Below, in pieces: positions 25,238-34,005 of a stretch of DNA of 57,060 bases. The position numbers and the translations under genes were made by a program. Position 1 is the stretch's first letter. Every line of letters starts with the position of its first letter. The notes under the pieces were generated by a model, which saw nothing but the letters and a program-made list of their open reading frames with translations, had not been told where the DNA came from and searched no databases. The stretch covers positions 1 to 57,060 of the forward strand of contig JAJDCR010000147.1 of the NCBI GenBank assembly GCA_029260735.1, read 5' to 3'. Source of the stretch: Planctomycetota bacterium. Lineage in GTDB: Bacteria > Planctomycetota > Uabimicrobiia > Uabimicrobiales > Uabimicrobiaceae.

Positions 25238-25510
25238 GCTGAAGAGATTTCCAAAAAATAATCAATTATACATCTGTTTTGATTCCCATAAATTACGGCT
25301 CTAGGGAGTATTACTATGTGCAATGGGAAAAAATTAGGTCACCCATTAAAAATTTATAAGTATAAATTTTTTACAGGGACTTTTTGTTTGGAAACCTCTA
25401 AGCAAAAACCTGCTCTTTTTTTTTAGTTAAGAATCATCTCAACTCTCCCTAGTAAAATCGAGACTTGTTAAATATCTTAAACCCATTGAGGTATCCTTAC
25501 ATTGCATCGG

Positions 25511-26467
25511 TCAAGCATCAGTTTTGGGTTGTGAATGGGATTTAGATATAATATCGATATCCCACTTACACAATTTAGCAGCCAACCTTACATTTTGACC
25601 TTCTTTTCCAATGGCCAAAGGTTGTTGGCTTTCTTCGACAAATACCTTTGCTTTGCGCTTATCTTCTTCCAGGACTATATGGGAAACGCCTGCTGGTTTT
25701 AAAGCATTCGCAATAAAAATTTCGGGATCATCATCCCAACGAATAATATCAATCTTTTCTCCGCCTAGTTCATCAATAATGTTTTTGATGCGACGACCTT
25801 GAACACCTACACAAGCTCCTACACAGTCCACTTTTTCATCTTTACTATGAACTGCTATTTTTGTCCGGTACCCGGCTTCTCTAACCACATTATTAACTTC
25901 AATAATGCCTTGGACGATCTCAGGAACCTCCAATTCAAAAAGTTTGCGAATGAAGTTAGGGTGAGTCCGTGACAAAATTAACTTAACCCGATGGGCTACT
26001 TTTTTTACATCTAGAAGATAAGCCCTGACTCGATCTCCTGGATGATAGTGTTCGCTTTCAACTTGCTCATGAGGAGGAAGAATTCCTTCCGATTTTCCGA
26101 GATTGACAATCAAATTGTGATTTTCGTATCGGTGAACTGATCCTGTAACTATGCTTTTTTTCTTTTGGATGAAGTCCGTGAAGATAACATCTCGTTCAGC
26201 TTCTCGAATTTTTTGAATAATCAATTGCTTGGCTGTTTGGGCCGCAATCCTTCCAAAATCAGGGGGGGCTACTTCTTCACCATCTTCCGTCGAGGCATGG
26301 ATTTGCCCATTTTCCCGATTAATTGTGATTACAAGATCAGAATCATCCCGGTATTTCTTTTTGGCTGCAGACTGTAGTGCCGACTCTATTCCCTGAAAGA
26401 TAAGTTCTTTATCTATCGCGCGATCCCGATGAATGGCTTCTACTATTCTAAGCACTTCGCCTTGCAT
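25511..26467 (-). CDS. nusA: Transcription termination/antitermination factor NusA (compact form)
   Basis: A 318-residue NusA that binds RNA polymerase and nascent RNA to control pausing. The N-terminal polymerase-binding domain (residues 1 to about 88, KELIFQGIESALQSAAKKKY then AAQTAKQLIIQKIREAER) is about 35-40 residues shorter than in E. coli. The S1 domain (SIVTGSVHRYENHNLIVNLG) and two KH domains (VGACVGVQGRRIKNIIDEL; PLAIGKEGQNVRLAAKL) follow. The acidic C-terminal repeats of proteobacterial NusA are absent, as in many other phyla. The ATG follows a poor ribosome site. It is the first gene of the nusA-infB-deoB set; rimP, usually upstream, is not present. Confidence 0.95.
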   Translation of the reverse strand: MQGEVLRIVEAIHRDRAIDKELIFQGIESALQSAAKKKYRDDSDLVITINRENGQIHASTEDGEEVAPPDFGRIAAQTAKQLIIQKIREAERDVIFTDFIQKKKSIVTGSVHRYENHNLIVNLGKSEGILPPHEQVESEHYHPGDRVRAYLLDVKKVAHRVKLILSRTHPNFIRKLFELEVPEIVQGIIEVNNVVREAGYRTKIAVHSKDEKVDCVGACVGVQGRRIKNIIDELGGEKIDIIRWDDDPEIFIANALKPAGVSHIVLEEDKRKAKVFVEESQQPLAIGKEGQNVRLAAKLCKWDIDIISKSHSQPKTDA

Positions 26468-26638
26468 TTTTTGTCTCCCAAAAGGGCAATATTCCAGAAA
26501 GAAAATTTCATTTTAATGGTTGCCAAAAAAAAATAAATACCCCACTAACAAATAATTTGTTACCAAGATACCTATATTTTTTACAGTTTTGCTGGGAAAT
26601 TCCCAAAGGTTTCTAAGAAATAATTAATAAAGTTTTTA

Positions 26639-26667
26639 ACTTTACCAAGCCAAGGATGAAATGTCAA
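26639..26667 (-). promoter_or_regulatory. Putative promoter for nusA operon
   Basis: On the minus strand a perfect -35 TTGACA (26667-26662) is separated by 17 bp from TAAAGT (26644-26639), which matches the -10 consensus at four of six bases. It would give a leader of about 165 nt before the nusA start. Confidence 0.45.
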
Positions 26668-26873
26668 GCTTGTCTTTCTTTAAAACCGGTTAAATATAGA
26701 TTTTCTTATCATTAATTATGTTAAATCTGAATAAAAAGTCAAGTAAAATAGGTTCTGTAGATCTGAATGATATTTCTTTTACTAAATTTATGTTAGTTAC
26801 TGGATATATTAAAGAATAGTCTTTCTTTAGTCTTTCTTTAGTGAAAATAATGTTGTTCGTACATTTTTTTCGC

Positions 26874-26901
26874 TAGACACGAAAAAAAAAAAATTTATAA
26901 T
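26874..26901 (+). promoter_or_regulatory. Putative promoter for the tandem coiled-coil genes
   Basis: TAGACA (26874-26879) and a perfect TATAAT (26896-26901) are separated by 16 bp that are almost all A. Transcription would begin about 55 bp before the first gene. An 11-bp direct repeat lies just upstream. Confidence 0.5.
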
Positions 26902-26962
26902 TTAAAAGCAGGTCAGAAATATTTGACTCCCCACTTACCACTACCCCCATTAGGAGCTTTTT

Positions 26963-27385
26963 ATGAATTCAGAAGCTTCCTCTCAAGGCTCATCCCTAGT
27001 TCAAGCATTTTTAGTTTTGCTTGTTTTTACTCTTACCTTAATTACGTTGATAATATTTCCTCGATCTAATTCTTTGGAAAATACAACCCCTTCTCTTCTG
27101 TGGCAAAGTGAATGGGAAAAATCTTGTTTGAAACTAAATCAACGTATGGATACTTTACAGAAAAGGCTTTCATTTTTAGAGACAAGAATAGCTTCTCCTC
27201 AAGAGTTTGTTGCTGTTTTAAATACTAACTTAGAGCAAAGTAGTGGCACTATTCTTGATCAATTAACACAAAGCCAAAGAGAGATCCAAAGAACTCAGGA
27301 TAACATCCAAAATTTATCTGAGGATTTACAAAACCTAGAGAAAGCTTTTAAGAAACTTTCTTTGGATAAAGCTGAGGAGAATTAA
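26963..27385 (+). CDS. Membrane-anchored coiled-coil protein, tandem paralogue 1
   Basis: A 140-residue protein with one N-terminal membrane helix (residues about 13-32, rich in L, T, I, V) and a long amphipathic coiled coil (about 48-135, with heptads such as QRMDTLQKRLSFLETRI and LSEDLQNLEKAFKKL). The short polar N-terminus should lie inside and the coiled coil outside the cytoplasm, or the reverse; the single positive charge pattern does not decide. AGGAG precedes the ATG. The next gene begins at the base after this stop and encodes a diverged copy of the same design. Function unknown; FtsB/FtsL-like or PilN/PilO-like scaffold proteins have this architecture, but no specific match is seen. 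Confidence 0.7.
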   Translation: MNSEASSQGSSLVQAFLVLLVFTLTLITLIIFPRSNSLENTTPSLLWQSEWEKSCLKLNQRMDTLQKRLSFLETRIASPQEFVAVLNTNLEQSSGTILDQLTQSQREIQRTQDNIQNLSEDLQNLEKAFKKLSLDKAEEN

Positions 27386-27838
27386 ATGTCAGAATTTAAA
27401 AAAAACAAAGTTTCTCCTAGGAACATTTCTGTTCTCCCTAGACAAAGTGACTCGCTTCTTATTTGGATTTTGGTAACTTCGGTTGTTTTGGTTTCTTTTA
27501 ATATCTCTATTATTCTTTCGCGTAGTGAATCTAGTTCCTCTGGTGTCAGTAGCTCAGAAATCCCTTTGTTTATGCAAAAACAATTAGCTCTGCTGGAAGA
27601 AAATCTTGAATTGTGCGAGAAAAAACTGAGCCAAGTTGAAAATTCTTTGATCCGTCCTGATGATGTGAAGAAAAAATTTGACGAAGACTTGGAGGATAGT
27701 ATTCGATCTATCTTAAGTAGTTTAGAAAAAATGCAAACTAGCTTATCTAAACTGCAGTCCGATAGTCAACTTTTACGAAAAAAATCTGCTCGGCTAGATA
27801 AAGTAAGCAAAGGGATTTCTCTGAAAGAAAACCCTTAA
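27386..27838 (+). CDS. Membrane-anchored coiled-coil protein, tandem paralogue 2
   Basis: A 150-residue protein with a basic N-terminus (KKNKVSPRN), one membrane helix (about 24-44, LLIWILVTSVVLVSFNISIIL) and a coiled coil (about 65-140). It aligns with the preceding protein after the helix (SPQEFVAVLNTNLEQSSGTIL versus RPDDVKKKFDEDLEDSIRSIL, with similar spacing), so the pair probably arose by tandem duplication. The ATG abuts the previous stop (TAAATG), which implies one operon and coupled translation. The basic N-terminus suggests that the coiled coil faces the periplasm. Function unknown. The pair converges with the btuC-like gene 15 bp downstream. Confidence 0.7.
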   Translation: MSEFKKNKVSPRNISVLPRQSDSLLIWILVTSVVLVSFNISIILSRSESSSSGVSSSEIPLFMQKQLALLEENLELCEKKLSQVENSLIRPDDVKKKFDEDLEDSIRSILSSLEKMQTSLSKLQSDSQLLRKKSARLDKVSKGISLKENP

Positions 27839-27853
27839 GCCTATTGGGTTAAT

Positions 27854-28873
27854 CTATTTATTGCTACTACGCAATAGTATCCAAATAAAAATGGGAGAGC
27901 CTAGGCAAGAGGTGATAATCCCCACAGGCATTTCAGTGGGAGCAATGATGGTTCGAGCAAAAATATCACAAAGAACCAAGAAATTTCCGCCCAGGAAAAA
28001 AGCTCCTGGGAGAACTAATCGATTATCTGGCCCGACAATTTTTCTGACTAAGTGAGGAACGATGAGTCCGACAAAACCAATAGTCCCCGTGATGGAAACC
28101 ACCGAGGCGGTAACTAAACAACCTCCTATAAAACAATTCTTTTGGACTTCGCTAACATTTATTCCATATCCTGTTGCCATTTCTTCTCCAAAGGCAAGAA
28201 GGTTGAGTTGAGGACATTGCAAAAAAAGTAAAAAAAGTCCAGGAAGTAGCAAGGGTAAGAGAGCCCAAATATCTTGGTAGCCGACAGTGGATAGCCCCCC
28301 CATAATCCAGCGATCCATTATGACCAGAGTGTTAGGGCTAACTAGGTAGCGCACTAGCATAATGTGGGCATTACAAAAAATTCCTACAGTGATTCCAACT
28401 AAAAGTACGTAGCTCATGGAAAATGAACCTTGTCGATGGGCTAAAAGATAAACTAAAAAAGTTGTTAGAGCTGCCCCCAAAAGGGCAAATATCTGGACAC
28501 TAGAAAATATCCCCCAACTTAAACTAAGGGCTGGAAAAGATATTGCTAAGACGGCTCCTAGAGTTCCTCCACTGGTGATTCCTAGAGTGTAAGGAGTAGC
28601 TAAGTCGTTTCTTAAAATAGCTTGGAATACTCCTCCGGCCAAGGCTAAACTCCCCCCTGCTAAGAAGCCTAAAATGATTCTGGGAAGACGATAATGAAAA
28701 AGAATGCGAAAGGTTATATCTCCTTCTTCTTTTCCTAGGTTATTCCAAAACAATACCCAATTGATCTTTTCTGATCCTATCCAAAGTGCTAGAAGGAATA
28801 CAATAGGAGTTAAGCTAAAATAGCAGAGAAGGTGAGATGTAAAGCGTGAAGTTGTTAAATGTTTTTTTCTCAT
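27854..28873 (-). CDS. btuC: FecCD/BtuC-type ABC transporter permease
   Basis: A 339-residue polytopic permease of the FecCD family that forms the channel for cobalamin or ferric siderophores. Signatures include FRLPRIILGFLAGGSLALAGGVFQAILRNDLATPYTLGITSGG and GLIVPHLVRKIVGPDNRLVLPGA, with about ten membrane helices. It is the last gene of a three-gene set, downstream of the ATPase and the binding protein. The gene symbol is given by the cobalamin-type binding protein in the set; iron-chelate uptake remains possible. Confidence 0.88.
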   Translation of the reverse strand: MRKKHLTTSRFTSHLLCYFSLTPIVFLLALWIGSEKINWVLFWNNLGKEEGDITFRILFHYRLPRIILGFLAGGSLALAGGVFQAILRNDLATPYTLGITSGGTLGAVLAISFPALSLSWGIFSSVQIFALLGAALTTFLVYLLAHRQGSFSMSYVLLVGITVGIFCNAHIMLVRYLVSPNTLVIMDRWIMGGLSTVGYQDIWALLPLLLPGLFLLFLQCPQLNLLAFGEEMATGYGINVSEVQKNCFIGGCLVTASVVSITGTIGFVGLIVPHLVRKIVGPDNRLVLPGAFFLGGNFLVLCDIFARTIIAPTEMPVGIITSCLGSPIFIWILLRSSNK

Positions 28874-28890
28874 AGAATTGTTTTTTGTGA

Positions 28891-29679
28891 TTATAATTCC
28901 AAGTTAGGAAAAATCATGGGAATGTCTTTTTGAGGATGTTTTCCTCTGAACACTTTATTTTCGTAAAGGTCTTTTAATACAGATGTTTGGAGCACATTGT
29001 TTGGAGTGTCATCTTCTAAAAGCATGCCTTTGGAAAAAAGTACAATCCGAGGAGCGTAGATGGAAGCTAAGTTGATCTCATGGGTGACAAAAACTACACT
29101 TATCCCCTGTTGGGAAAGTTTTTTCAACAGTTCTATTAAGTCAATCTGATGGTGGAAATCCAATCCTGTAGTGGGCTCATCTAGGAGTAAAACTTGGGGC
29201 TGTTGTGCTAAGACAGAGGCCAAGAAAACCCGTTGGCGTTCTCCGCCAGAAAGCTGGTTTATTTTCCGCTTACTTAGCTGGTCTACCTGACATGTTTTTA
29301 GGCAAGTTTCTATAATATGTTTGTCTTCTTGGTTTAAAAATCCCATTCCTTGGCTGTGGGCGTATCTTCCCAACGAAGCAACTTCTGAAACCGTGTACTC
29401 AGGATGTGAGGCGATGAACTGAGGTAAATAACCTATTTTTTGGGCAAATTTTTTCCGTGGGAAATGAGAAATCCTTTCTCCTTGGAGATAAACTTCCCCT
29501 TTTGTGGGATGAATAACTCCTGCTAAGATTTTAATGAGAGTGCTTTTTCCTGCTCCATTTGGTCCAATTAGTGCGACAAGTTCTCCTGGTTTGAGTGCTA
29601 GGGAAGTGGGTTGTAATGCCCAAATACTATTTTGATAGCAAAAGCAGACCTTTTTAGCTTCTAAGATACTATTTTCCAT
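28891..29679 (-). CDS. btuD: ABC transporter ATPase, BtuD/FecE type
   Basis: A 262-residue ATPase with Walker A GPNGAGKST, a Q-loop (GYLPQF), the signature LSGGERQRV, Walker B VLLLDEPTTGLD and the switch histidine in FVTHE. It energises the BtuC-like permease. Its ATG lies inside the last codons of the binding-protein gene (11-nt overlap), and 17 bp separate it from the permease gene, so the three genes are one operon. Confidence 0.92.
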   Translation of the reverse strand: MENSILEAKKVCFCYQNSIWALQPTSLALKPGELVALIGPNGAGKSTLIKILAGVIHPTKGEVYLQGERISHFPRKKFAQKIGYLPQFIASHPEYTVSEVASLGRYAHSQGMGFLNQEDKHIIETCLKTCQVDQLSKRKINQLSGGERQRVFLASVLAQQPQVLLLDEPTTGLDFHHQIDLIELLKKLSQQGISVVFVTHEINLASIYAPRIVLFSKGMLLEDDTPNNVLQTSVLKDLYENKVFRGKHPQKDIPMIFPNLEL

Positions 29680-30559
29680 AAATACATTGATTTAAGTCGG
29701 AAAGGGTTTCTGTAATACGCGGCCCAGGAAGCAAAAGATGATTCCCCGTTAGTAGATAGACTTTTTTATTCTGCACAGCTTTAATTTCGTTGAGTTGACC
29801 CCACTCTTTTATCATCTCTTCTTTTTTAGAAGAGCTGACATTTAGACCGGGAGAGAGCTGAATGATAACATCAGGGGAACGACTAACTAGCGATTCTATG
29901 GAAACTTCAATATAATCGTTTTCTAAATCCTCAAAAACGTTTTTTGCTTGAAGAATTTGTAAAAGATCATTCAGGAATGATTTACTTCCACAAGTGGCTA
30001 TATTCCGAAAGTTACCAGGACTTTTAGCTAAGCAAAGAAAAACTTTAAGAGGCGGCACTTTTTTGGGCAATTTGTTTTCGTATTGAGATAGCTTTGAGAG
30101 TATAGTATTGGCTAGCTCTATTCCCTGATCATCAACTTGGAGAAAGTGGTTGAGCTTAAAAATTGCTTGCCAAATAGATTCTACATTGGAAATATGCATA
30201 TTTAAGCAACGGATAGATTCTCGCTTGCAAAAATCGCTAAGTATTTTATGCTGTCCAGAAGTAATAACTAAGTCAGGCTTGAGCGAAAGAATTTTCTCGA
30301 AATTAGGGTTTAGAAACCCCCCAACGTTCTCTTTTCTTTTCACTGGGGGAGGGTATTCGCAAAAATCGCCTACTCCTACTATGCGACCTCCTGCCCCAAG
30401 AGCAAAAACTATTTCTGTTGTGTTAGGAGACATACAAATAATACGTTTGTAATCTTTGGAGGATTCCTCAGTAGAATAATGAGGTGAAAGAATGTGTCCC
30501 AAGATGATTGTTCCCAAGAATATACAGATAAGGGAGATGTAAGTTTTAGCTTTGGACAT
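29669..30559 (-). CDS. btuF: Periplasmic binding protein, BtuF/TroA fold
   Basis: A 296-residue substrate-binding protein with an N-terminal hydrophobic signal (SLICIFLGTIILGHIL) and no lipobox, so either secreted to the periplasm or signal-anchored. The core opens with the BtuF-like segment IICMSPNTTEIVFALGAGGRIVGVGDFCEYPPPV, followed by FEKILSLKPDLVI, and ends with a BtuF-like C-lobe (LTGNHLLLPGPRI). This pattern favours cobalamin or a related corrinoid over siderophores. It is the first gene of the importer operon. No TonB-dependent receptor is nearby, and no cobalamin riboswitch motif was found upstream. Confidence 0.82.
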   Translation of the reverse strand: MSKAKTYISLICIFLGTIILGHILSPHYSTEESSKDYKRIICMSPNTTEIVFALGAGGRIVGVGDFCEYPPPVKRKENVGGFLNPNFEKILSLKPDLVITSGQHKILSDFCKRESIRCLNMHISNVESIWQAIFKLNHFLQVDDQGIELANTILSKLSQYENKLPKKVPPLKVFLCLAKSPGNFRNIATCGSKSFLNDLLQILQAKNVFEDLENDYIEVSIESLVSRSPDVIIQLSPGLNVSSSKKEEMIKEWGQLNEIKAVQNKKVYLLTGNHLLLPGPRITETLSDLNQCIYGK

Positions 30560-30839
30560 TTGTTTTCTTTCTGTTTTCTTCCTATATTAATGAATTCAAT
30601 GTTTTTGGATAATTTTTTTGACTTATTTTGTATTCGATTTATCTTGGATGGAATTTTATTATAACAGAAGGATGGACTGCTGCAAGCGGAAATGACAAAC
30701 TTCTCCAAACAGAAGTTTGCCTTTGACAAATGTAGAAGAGTCCATAAAATAGAGGGTAGGACAAAAAATTAGGTTCTTGTGGTTTAAAAATTTTATAACA
30801 AGTTTTTAGAAATCTTAATATAGTAGGTTTTATTAGATT

Positions 30840-31832
30840 ATGTTGACTAATGCCAATTCTTTTCTCAAAATATGCTGCTCCAATGGAGCAGCCTGGGTGC
30901 TGTTGGGACTGCTTCTATTTAGCCAATCTTTGTATGCCATTAGTGCAGCTAGTTATTGTATTATCGATCGTAGCAGTAAAAAAGTTGTTAAGTCAAAAGA
31001 ATACCTGAAAGCCCGAGCTCCTGCTAGCACCGTAAAACTACTCACAGCAATGGTTATATTGGATCACTGTTCCTTAGACAAAAAGCTAGTTGTCTCGAAA
31101 CGAGCAGCTTCTACTGCCCCCGTTAAAATTTACCTAAAAAGAGGGGAAAAAGTTAGTTGTCGCGATCTGTTGTGTGCTTTGTTACTCAAGTCAGCTAACG
31201 ATGTGGCTGTGGTCTTGGAAGAAGGTGTTACTCCAAGTACTTCTAAATTTATTCAACTTTTGAACGAAAAAGCTCGTCAAATAGGTTGTCGGAACAGTCG
31301 CTTTTTGACTCCCAACGGGCTTCCAGCTAAAGGGCAATATAGTTGTGCTTTTGATCTGGCTCTAATAGCGGCAGCATCTTATCAATACAAATTAATTCGT
31401 CAAATTTTGAGCTTAAAGCAAGCGACTGTAAAAACTTCGAGTGGTAGACAAATAGTTGTACATAGTCACAACCGTTTACTTCATCGCAATATTTATGGAA
31501 AAACAGGTTGGACTATTAAGGCTCAACATACTTTTGCGGGCTGTATGACAATCGATGGAAAAAAAGTAGCATTTGCGGTTATGGGGACTCAGGGGAAAAG
31601 GGCCAATCTTTGGACAGACATCCAACAGATCACTCGTTCTTTAGGTATAAATCGTTCTCATCGTAACATCCAAAAACTTTTGAAAAAGTTGGGATACTAC
31701 AAAGGAAGTGTCGATGGCGTTTTTGGGCCCATGACAAAAAAGGCTGTGAAGAATTTTCAAAGAGACAATGGGTTGCTTGTTGATGGCGTGGTTGGAAAAA
31801 ATACCTGGGCTAAATTAAAAAAACATCAGTGA
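30840..31832 (+). CDS. D-alanyl-D-alanine carboxypeptidase (S11) with peptidoglycan-binding domain
   Basis: A 330-residue exported penicillin-binding protein of the DacA/DacF type that trims the terminal D-Ala of peptidoglycan stem peptides. A signal-type helix spans about residues 18-36. The three catalytic motifs are intact: S63-T-V-K66, S118-A-N120 and K221-T-G223. Instead of the PBP5 beta-sandwich domain, the C-terminus (about 265-330) is a PG_binding_1 domain (IQKLLKKLGYYKGSVDGVFGPMTKKAVKNFQRDNGL) that docks the enzyme to the wall. There is no clear ribosome site. It precedes the moxR gene by 29 bp. It is direct evidence that this organism makes peptidoglycan. Confidence 0.92.
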   Translation: MLTNANSFLKICCSNGAAWVLLGLLLFSQSLYAISAASYCIIDRSSKKVVKSKEYLKARAPASTVKLLTAMVILDHCSLDKKLVVSKRAASTAPVKIYLKRGEKVSCRDLLCALLLKSANDVAVVLEEGVTPSTSKFIQLLNEKARQIGCRNSRFLTPNGLPAKGQYSCAFDLALIAAASYQYKLIRQILSLKQATVKTSSGRQIVVHSHNRLLHRNIYGKTGWTIKAQHTFAGCMTIDGKKVAFAVMGTQGKRANLWTDIQQITRSLGINRSHRNIQKLLKKLGYYKGSVDGVFGPMTKKAVKNFQRDNGLLVDGVVGKNTWAKLKKHQ

Positions 31833-31861
31833 CTTAGCTCATTCTCAGGAGATCATAGTTT

Positions 31862-32947
31862 ATGACAGATTATACAAATTTTTCCCTCTCCGGTATTGGG
31901 CAAGAGGATATTGAGAAAATCGGACAGGTATATAAAGAGGTTCAAACGAAGCTTCAAGAGAGGATTGTAGGGCTAGAAGAAGCGATTGAGCATATGCTCA
32001 TTGCTATATTCAGTGGAAATCACTCTTTGTTGGTGGGAGTTCCTGGCCTAGCTAAGACTCTTATTATTCGTTGTATCGGGGATCTTTTGGATTTGAATTT
32101 TTCTCGGATTCAATTTACACCAGATCTTATGCCCTCTGATATCACAGGAAGTGAAATTCTTGTGCAGGATCCTGAAAATCTCAGCCGCGAGTTTTCTTTT
32201 TTGAAAGGCCCTATTTTTGCCAACTTGCTTTTGGCTGATGAGATAAACCGTACTCCGCCTAAAACTCAAGCTGCTCTTCTTGAGGCAATGGAAGAAAACA
32301 CTGTGACTTCAACAGGAAGACGCTTTGTTTTAGATCCTCCTTTTTTTGTTTTAGCAACTCAAAACCCTATCGAACAGGAGGGAACCTATCCCTTACCCGC
32401 TGCTCAGTTGGATCGTTTTATGTTTAATATTCTTTTTGACTATCCTTCAAGGGAAGAAGAGCAGCGCATTATGCGGATCAGTATTTCAAAAAAGCTTACT
32501 CCTTTCCATCCCCTTCTTTCTCAAAAAGATATTTTGAAGTACATGCAGTTGGCAAAAAAAATCTATATTTCAGAAGAAATAGTTCAGTATGCTCTTAAAA
32601 TTTGTCGTTTATCTCGTCCCCAAAATACAGACAGTTTCCCCTTTGTGAAAGAAAATTTGAGTTGGGGAGCAAGTCCTAGAGCAGCTCAGTGTCTGATTAA
32701 CGGAGCAAAAACCCGAGCTTTGCTCAAGGGGCGTTCTTTTGCTACGGCAAGTGACATCAGAGCTATTGTTCATCCCGTGTTTAGGCATCGAATTATTCTC
32801 AACTATAAAGCCGAGGCTGATAATGTAACTCCCGATGAGATTGTTGATCAGCTAGTGGAAAGCATACCCTCTCCGGATGGCTACTTTCATGCACCTAAAA
32901 AACGGAAATATGCTCAGAATCTTTATTTGTCTATGCTAAACCGCTAA
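31862..32947 (+). CDS. MoxR-family AAA+ ATPase
   Basis: A 361-residue AAA+ chaperone-like ATPase, longer than usual by an N-terminal helix of about 30 residues. Motifs: Walker A GVPGLAKT, Walker B LLLADEINR, the MoxR-typical QAALLEAMEE and ATQNPIEQEGTYPLPAAQLDRF. MoxR proteins act on vWA-domain partners, typically with DUF58 and vWA genes in the same operon. None is adjacent here: the neighbours are dacA upstream and a TPR gene downstream, while the nearest vWA membrane protein lies about 14 kb away on the other strand. The biological target is therefore not given by context. AGGAG lies before the ATG. Confidence 0.92.
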   Translation: MTDYTNFSLSGIGQEDIEKIGQVYKEVQTKLQERIVGLEEAIEHMLIAIFSGNHSLLVGVPGLAKTLIIRCIGDLLDLNFSRIQFTPDLMPSDITGSEILVQDPENLSREFSFLKGPIFANLLLADEINRTPPKTQAALLEAMEENTVTSTGRRFVLDPPFFVLATQNPIEQEGTYPLPAAQLDRFMFNILFDYPSREEEQRIMRISISKKLTPFHPLLSQKDILKYMQLAKKIYISEEIVQYALKICRLSRPQNTDSFPFVKENLSWGASPRAAQCLINGAKTRALLKGRSFATASDIRAIVHPVFRHRIILNYKAEADNVTPDEIVDQLVESIPSPDGYFHAPKKRKYAQNLYLSMLNR

Positions 32948-33048
32948 TGTCTAGAATTTTTATGACCAAAGACTCGCATGACTGGGTAAGAAAACAGGCT
33001 TGACGAATCTATTTTGATTTCATATCATGGTTTCAAAGGAGGAAATCT

Positions 33049-33990
33049 ATGGAAGATACATGGGGCCTTTTTGCTAAAGCTCAGGCGGCTCAAAGACAGA
33101 ATGATAGTTTAGCAGCGGAGGAACAGTTCCGGTCTTTAACTTCTCTTTCTTCACAGGAAGAATTTCTGAAGGTTTCGGCTTGGGCAGGGTTAGCTCAAGT
33201 ACTGGCATCGACTTTGCGAGTTCCTGAAGCGCGTTTAATTTTTCATCACGAAATTCCAAAAGCTACTCTTGATACACCAGAGAAGCAAAGAGTCGCTTTA
33301 TTCGCTCATGCAATGGTTTGCTTTAAGAGTGGTGCAAGTGAAAAAGCTGTCAATGATCTTGAATCTATACTTAAATTGCCTATTTCAGATCTTGATAAAT
33401 CTGAGGCTCAGGCTTTTCTTGGATGGGTTTCACAAAAAGAAGGTAAAGTAGATCAAGCAACTAATCACTACAGGCAGGTTAGTTGCAATGAAGAATTCGT
33501 CGCTAGTTTTGTTTGTGATATGTCTTTGTATTTACCAAAAGAGTTTCTTCCTGTAACATTGTCCTCATTTTCTGAGAATTTAGTTACAGAGACTGCTGCG
33601 GTACAAGAAGATATCAAAAAGGATGAAGAAGAGGGTGAAGCTTTGGCTCCTTCAGAACTAGAAGCCCCTGGTCAACTAGAAGAAGTTTCGAGTCAGCCAG
33701 AAACGGTTTCTCCCCAACTAGGAGAAATTACTCAGACGCTTTTTGAAGAAGATTCTGAAGAAGAAGTTATTCTCTCAGGAACATTGAGTCCTGTTTCTTT
33801 TGAACAGAAACCTCCTGCTACCTTGTCTGAAAAAGAGGAAGAAAAGAAAGTGGAAGCTGAACCAGAAAAAGTAGCTCGAAAGTCGATAGATTTTTCGGCT
33901 TTTGTCTTCGATGATACGGAAACTTCTGTGTTGGCAGATCTCCCTTTAAGTGCAATTCTGCAAGGTGTTGATTTTGTAGAAAAAATGTAA
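33049..33990 (+). CDS. TPR-like protein with acidic C-terminal region
   Basis: A 313-residue soluble protein. Residues 1 to about 150 are helical repeats of TPR type (LFAKAQAAQRQNDSLAAEEQFRSL, AWAGLAQVLA, EAQAFLGWVSQKEGKVDQATNHYRQV). Residues about 175-285 are Glu/Pro/Ser-rich and likely disordered. A short C-terminal motif (ADLPLSAILQGVDFVEKM) might be a docking peptide. The ribosome site AAAGGAGGAA is strong. The gene ends 15 bp before the giant kinase gene and on the same strand, so a partner or substrate role for that kinase is plausible but unproven. No recognised family. Confidence 0.65.
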   Translation: MEDTWGLFAKAQAAQRQNDSLAAEEQFRSLTSLSSQEEFLKVSAWAGLAQVLASTLRVPEARLIFHHEIPKATLDTPEKQRVALFAHAMVCFKSGASEKAVNDLESILKLPISDLDKSEAQAFLGWVSQKEGKVDQATNHYRQVSCNEEFVASFVCDMSLYLPKEFLPVTLSSFSENLVTETAAVQEDIKKDEEEGEALAPSELEAPGQLEEVSSQPETVSPQLGEITQTLFEEDSEEEVILSGTLSPVSFEQKPPATLSEKEEEKKVEAEPEKVARKSIDFSAFVFDDTETSVLADLPLSAILQGVDFVEKM

Positions 33991-34005
33991 ATCTGGAAAA
34001 TAAAC

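Larger units (their letters stand above)
26468..26962. other. AT-rich divergent promoter region
   Basis: The 495 bp between nusA and the coiled-coil genes hold no supported reading frame. They contain promoter-like elements for both directions (listed separately) and a direct repeat of AGTCTTTCTTT at 26818-26828 and 26829-26839, partly repeated once more, just upstream of the rightward promoter. No tRNA or known RNA motif was recognised. Confidence 0.6.

Noticed and set aside
25348..25371. Terminator between nusA and infB
   Set aside because: The 11-bp AT-only palindrome has no GC-rich stem, so it is unlikely to terminate transcription. It may only be an AT-rich dyad.
30560..30839. Cobalamin riboswitch upstream of btuF
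   Set aside because: No B12-box-like sequence was found on the minus strand. Only an isolated 9-bp hairpin at 30696-30719 is present.
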